From an uncultured Roseburia sp. (lineage in GTDB: Bacteria > Bacillota > Clostridia > Lachnospirales > Lachnospiraceae): 9,019 bases of DNA. The stretch spans positions 1-9,019 of the forward strand of contig CAMSEJ010000080.1 in NCBI GenBank assembly GCA_947057405.1. Reading direction: 5' to 3'. The stretch's first letter is position 1; every line of letters starts with the position of its first letter. Below, one piece after another: positions 6,643 to 9,019 of this stretch. The notes under the pieces are model-generated. The model saw nothing but the letters and a program-made list of their open reading frames with translations. It was not told the origin of the DNA and did no database searches. Position numbers and translations under genes: made by a program.

Positions 6643-6890
6643 GCCAGGGAGCGGCTGTGGCAGAGGGGGCAGGGCTTTGGCATTGTGATTGGATTTAGAG
6701 GTTCTCAGCAGTCCCGGGCACAGCCAGGAATTGGCGGACAGGACGTCCGCCAAAGCCCTAATGCGCCATGGACGGCGCGTTTAGGGCGGTTCCGTCCGCA
6801 GCCGACAACAAATGGCGGGGCTGCTTAGAACCTCTTAATCCATGAACACAGCCAAACGCCCGTCCCCCTCTGCCACAGACGCTCCCTGGC
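6643..6890 (-). other. Structured repeat element, copy 2 (opposite orientation to copy 1)
   Basis: The arms 6643-6715 and 6818-6890 pair over about 73 nt with scattered mismatches and small indels. The head holds hairpin A' (6756-6767 with 6774-6786, loop ATGGAC on the plus strand) and hairpin B' (6733-6739 with 6745-6751, loop AGGAC). A possible GCGG/CCGC hairpin lies at about 6786-6799. Reverse-complemented, the order of parts and several sequence blocks match copy 1: the AAACGCGCCGTCC head, CTGGCTGTGC after hairpin B, GAACC-CTA in the arm, and ACAATGCC. Lower stem sequences differ but still pair. The minus strand is given because that strand matches the plus strand of copy 1. It lies beyond the terminator of the LRR gene. 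Confidence 0.8.
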
Positions 6891-6943
6891 GGCCCTTCGC
6901 CACCCCCTCTGCCACAGGCGCTCCCTGGCGGCCCTTCGCCACC
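6866..6943. repeat. Tandem duplication of a 39-bp unit at the outer edge of element copy 2
   Basis: Unit 1 is 6866-6904 and unit 2 is 6905-6943. They are directly adjacent and differ at one base (A at 6879, G at 6918). Unit 1 contains the outermost part of the right arm of element copy 2 (CTCTGCCACAG to CTCCCTGGC), so either unit can pair with the left arm at 6643-6670. Confidence 0.9.
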
Positions 6944-6953
6944 ACCCCACCTC

Positions 6954-6986
6954 AAAAAAAGAACCGCACAGCAACCTGTGCAGTCC
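6954..6986 (-). terminator. Intrinsic terminator of the sortase-LRR operon
   Basis: On the minus strand an 11-bp stem (6976-6986 with 6961-6971, two G-U wobbles) closes a GTTG loop and is followed by seven U. It sits 11 nt after the LRR gene stop, a canonical Rho-independent terminator. Confidence 0.9.
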
Positions 6987-6997
6987 TTTTATTCTCA

Positions 6998-8701
6998 TCA
7001 TTTCCCCTCTATTTTGAGTTTTCGACTGTAAGCAAACAGGGACATCCCGACTAAGAAAATCGCTCCGAATAAGAAGTATATTCCATATTCTTCCACTCCG
7101 GTCTTGGGCGTTGCGTCTTTTACACGTCCGTTTCCGGCAATTGCCGCTGACGTTCCGTTGGCGGAGCCCGGTGATGCCGCGTGTACCGTGGATGTGTTGG
7201 TTCCGCTGTTTGTGCCTGTCGTGCTGCCTCCGCCGGGCTTTTTCGTTGTTGTGCCGCCCGGCTCTTCTCCCGGATCGTCCGTGTCGTTCGGATCCGGATC
7301 TTCTATTTCTTCGTTTTCGTCAACAATGCCGCCGGACGGATTGTCTATGCTTTCAAATACGTAATTGTTTTCGTTTGCCCAGGATTCGGCTGTTGTTCCG
7401 CTGTATCCGTATACAACGCTCGGCGCCCATCCTGCCTGCGGCCCGATCGATGTAACGCTTGCCGGGATGGTAATTGCCCGGATTCCGCTGCCGGTGAATG
7501 CATTCGCTTCGATTGCATTGGCCGCGTCCGGTATTACCGCGGTTAAAAGATAGCTGCAGCCGTTAAATGCTCCCGATGCCACGGATAAAATCCCCGGAGC
7601 AAAGGAAATCCCTGTTTTGCCCTGCGGGCAGAGCAGTAAATGTCTGCCGTCCGCGGTGTAGACGCATCCATCGTATGAGGAGTAGCTTCCGCTTGATACA
7701 GTTATGGAGCCTAAGTTAGCGCAGCCTGAAAATGCGCTCATATCAAGGCTTGAGAGCGTAGACGGAAGGGAAACGCTGCTTAAGTTACCGCAGCTTCCGA
7801 ATGCTTCCGCTCCGATGCTCGTAACGCCGTCCGGAACGGTTATGCTGCCAAGGCTGCTGCAGTTATAAAACTGCCTTTGTGAAACCGCGCCCGCGGAACC
7901 GCTTAAGCTCACACTTGCCAGTGCCCTGCAGTTTGCAAAAGCAGATGCTCCTACAATGGTCACGCTGCCCGGAATGCTTACCGCTTCCAGACTGCTGCAC
8001 CCGTTAAATGCCGAACCGCCGATAATCTGCAGGCTGTCCGGGAAGGATACGCCCGTAATGGAACCGTTTCCGGAAAATACGCCGTCTCCGATTGCCGTAA
8101 CCCCGGCGGGAATGGCAATGTTGCCGCCTGCACCGCTGTAAGCAGTGAGCGTTGTACCTTCAATAGTGAAATCACTGTCTGTGCCGTCCGGCTCTTCCGT
8201 CGGATCCACTTCATGTACCGGCGGTTCTTCTTTGTCCGGCAAATCACTGCCGAACCCGTCGTCTTCTGTTTCTTCCGTGCCGGACTCCTTGTCGTCTGCC
8301 GGCGGTGTAATCGGTGTATCCGGCTGTTCCGGAGCGGTTACTTCCGTATCCGGTTCCGGTGCAACAGGCTGCTGTGTATCCGGTACTTCCGGTGTTTCGG
8401 TTTCAGCCGGTGTCTCGGTTTCCTGCGGAGGATCCGGCACTTCCGGTGTTTCGGAGGGTTCCGGTGTCTGCTCCGGCGGAATTTCTTCGGTTGACCAGTC
8501 GGTAGCGCCGCCGTCCGGTGTTTCGGGCGGTGTTGTTTCCGTACCCGCCTCCCCGGCATCCGGCGTCTCCGCCGCAACTTCCGTCGTAGGCGCCGGTTCT
8601 TCATCCCCTTCCGCATTTACCAAATCCGGTATAATCGAAAAGAATGCTATCATCAGCACCAAAACAATTGCCCCTGCCCGTATCGCTAGATTTTTTTTCA
8701 T
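6998..8701 (-). CDS. Sortase-anchored BspA-type leucine-rich repeat surface protein
   Basis: 567 residues from the ATG at 8701. AGGAG eight nt upstream and a signal peptide beginning MKKNLAIRAG decide this start over the in-frame ATG at 8731, which has no ribosome site. Residues 1-30 are an export signal with likely cleavage after VNA. Residues 31-178 are a Pro/Thr/Glu-rich acidic stalk. Residues 179-430 hold BspA/LRR_5-like repeats of about 23 residues, with recurring patterns such as SVTSIG, AFxGCxxL and IxIPxxV. They end in the family-typical cap VVYGYSGTTAESWANENNY. Residues 455-528 form a second low-complexity linker, rich in acidic residues and Gly/Thr. TPKTG at 531-535, a hydrophobic span (about 539-557) and the basic tail SRKLKIEGK make up a cell-wall sorting signal. 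The class B sortase is encoded 31 nt upstream. The protein is probably displayed on the wall and may bind host or bacterial surfaces. Confidence 0.93.
   Translation of the reverse strand: MKKNLAIRAGAIVLVLMIAFFSIIPDLVNAEGDEEPAPTTEVAAETPDAGEAGTETTPPETPDGGATDWSTEEIPPEQTPEPSETPEVPDPPQETETPAETETPEVPDTQQPVAPEPDTEVTAPEQPDTPITPPADDKESGTEETEDDGFGSDLPDKEEPPVHEVDPTEEPDGTDSDFTIEGTTLTAYSGAGGNIAIPAGVTAIGDGVFSGNGSITGVSFPDSLQIIGGSAFNGCSSLEAVSIPGSVTIVGASAFANCRALASVSLSGSAGAVSQRQFYNCSSLGSITVPDGVTSIGAEAFGSCGNLSSVSLPSTLSSLDMSAFSGCANLGSITVSSGSYSSYDGCVYTADGRHLLLCPQGKTGISFAPGILSVASGAFNGCSYLLTAVIPDAANAIEANAFTGSGIRAITIPASVTSIGPQAGWAPSVVYGYSGTTAESWANENNYVFESIDNPSGGIVDENEEIEDPDPNDTDDPGEEPGGTTTKKPGGGSTTGTNSGTNTSTVHAASPGSANGTSAAIAGNGRVKDATPKTGVEEYGIYFLFGAIFLVGMSLFAYSRKLKIEGK
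8378..8454. repeat. Repeated 23-bp block in the Pro/Thr/Glu stalk of the LRR protein
   Basis: Copies at 8378-8400 and 8432-8454 differ at one base and start 54 bp apart; each encodes SETPEVPD-like or TETPEVPD-like residues. A third partial copy lies near 8514-8525. All spacings are in multiples of three, so gain or loss of units would only change stalk length. Confidence 0.75.
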
Positions 8702-8709
8702 ATTCTTCA

Positions 8710-8714
8710 CTCCT
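8710..8714 (-). promoter_or_regulatory. Ribosome binding site fixing the LRR protein start
   Basis: AGGAG on the minus strand, eight nt before the ATG at 8701. The in-frame ATG at 8731 has only an A-rich stretch before it. Confidence 0.8.
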
Positions 8715-8732
8715 GGCTCCATAGCTTCCATG

Positions 8733-9019
8733 CTATTGTATTTTTTTTGCTACCACGAAAAGCCTTCCGTCTTCCACGTAGTTGTTGCAGGTGGAAAGTG
8801 TCAGCAGACTGTCACTTTCTGTCACATCCTGTGTTTTATCGTATACGGCGCATTTTCGGATGTTTCCTAAAAATGCGTTAAAATCCTCATTGCTTTCTGC
8901 TTCAATAAAATTGTAGTACTTATACTGTCCCTCGTCCTGGTACCCCACCTCCGAAAGACATACGGCAATTACCTGATAAACCTGCTTCTGATAAATCGTA
9001 TCAAACTGTATCCTGTCAT
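8733..9019 (-). CDS. srtB: Class B sortase, C-terminal part (5' end beyond the right edge)
   Basis: About 95 residues are visible in a frame that stays open to position 9019, beginning DRIQFDTIYQKQVYQVIAVC. The segment LLTLSTCNNYVEDGRLFVVA holds the sortase TLSTC motif with the catalytic Cys (codon at 8787-8789). The catalytic Arg follows in GRLFVV, spaced as in class B enzymes. The catalytic His lies upstream, outside the window. Sortases are membrane-bound transpeptidases that cleave a sorting signal and attach the protein to peptidoglycan. The stop codon is 31 nt before the LRR protein start, with no promoter between them, so the two form an operon and the LRR protein is the likely substrate. 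A GTG at 8948 is an internal Val codon, not the start. The class B call is firm; the orthology implied by the symbol is less so. Confidence 0.9.
   Translation of the reverse strand, partial: DRIQFDTIYQKQVYQVIAVCLSEVGYQDEGQYKYYNFIEAESNEDFNAFLGNIRKCAVYDKTQDVTESDSLLTLSTCNNYVEDGRLFVVAKKIQ

Noticed and set aside
6465..6753. Short minus-strand frames in the spacer between the structured elements
   Set aside because: No ribosome site, no recognisable family, and they run into the inverted repeat; likely chance frames.
6184..6943. CRISPR array
   Set aside because: There are inverted rather than regularly spaced direct repeats, only one short tandem duplication and no cas genes.
6758..6955. Gly-rich 65-codon frame with an internal repeat
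   Set aside because: The protein repeat is only the 39-bp DNA duplication of the hairpin arm read in one frame.
8691..8748. A8 runs at the LRR protein start and sortase end as slippage switches
   Set aside because: Eight A in Lys codons is common in such genes and both frames are intact; nothing suggests switching.
8145..8870. 241-codon plus-strand open frame, Ser/Gly/Val rich
   Set aside because: It is antisense to the Pro/Thr/Glu stalk of the LRR gene; the composition is a mirror of the repeats and there is no ribosome site or family resemblance.

Overview
The window looks like a chromosome segment from a Gram-positive gut-type Clostridia, probably Lachnospiraceae-like. The reasons are a Firmicutes-type SecA with a C-terminal SEC-C zinc tail, AGGAG ribosome binding sites, a class B sortase with a cell-wall-anchored BspA-type leucine-rich repeat protein, an ECF-transporter S component and a small TSCPD protein of the TIGR03905 type. 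The species assignment is inference.

Left part (1-3091, all minus strand): a compact cluster read right to left. A P-loop kinase of the uridine kinase/phosphoribulokinase superfamily with its own N-terminal domain comes first. It is followed 28 nt later by an ECF S component, then 15 nt later by a 343-residue helix-turn-helix regulator. Last is a second, paralogous regulator that overlaps the first by 25 nt. The second regulator is interrupted by a run of 12 G on the coding strand. A length of 10 or 13 G would restore an open frame that continues off the left edge and aligns with the intact paralogue, so this is a phase-variation candidate or a homopolymer error.

Middle (3115-6189): secA on the minus strand ends in a strong hairpin with a nested GCAA tetraloop. 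secA and the divergent plus-strand TSCPD gene have well-formed promoters whose -35 boxes are 20 bp apart.

Gene-free stretch (6190-6997): this holds the most unusual content. Two elements of about 250-290 bp (6184-6470 and 6643-6890) lie in opposite orientation. Each is a long imperfect inverted repeat capped by at least two small hairpins. They are homologous, but several stems differ in sequence while both sides keep pairing, which is the pattern of covariation expected of a structured RNA or a structure-dependent mobile element. I recognise no described family. The outer end of the second copy is tandemly duplicated (39 bp).

Right part (6998-9019, minus strand): a two-gene surface operon. 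A class B sortase, cut by the right edge, is followed 31 nt later by a 567-residue LRR surface protein ending in a TPKTG sorting signal, then by a canonical intrinsic terminator. The sortase is the obvious candidate enzyme for anchoring its neighbour.
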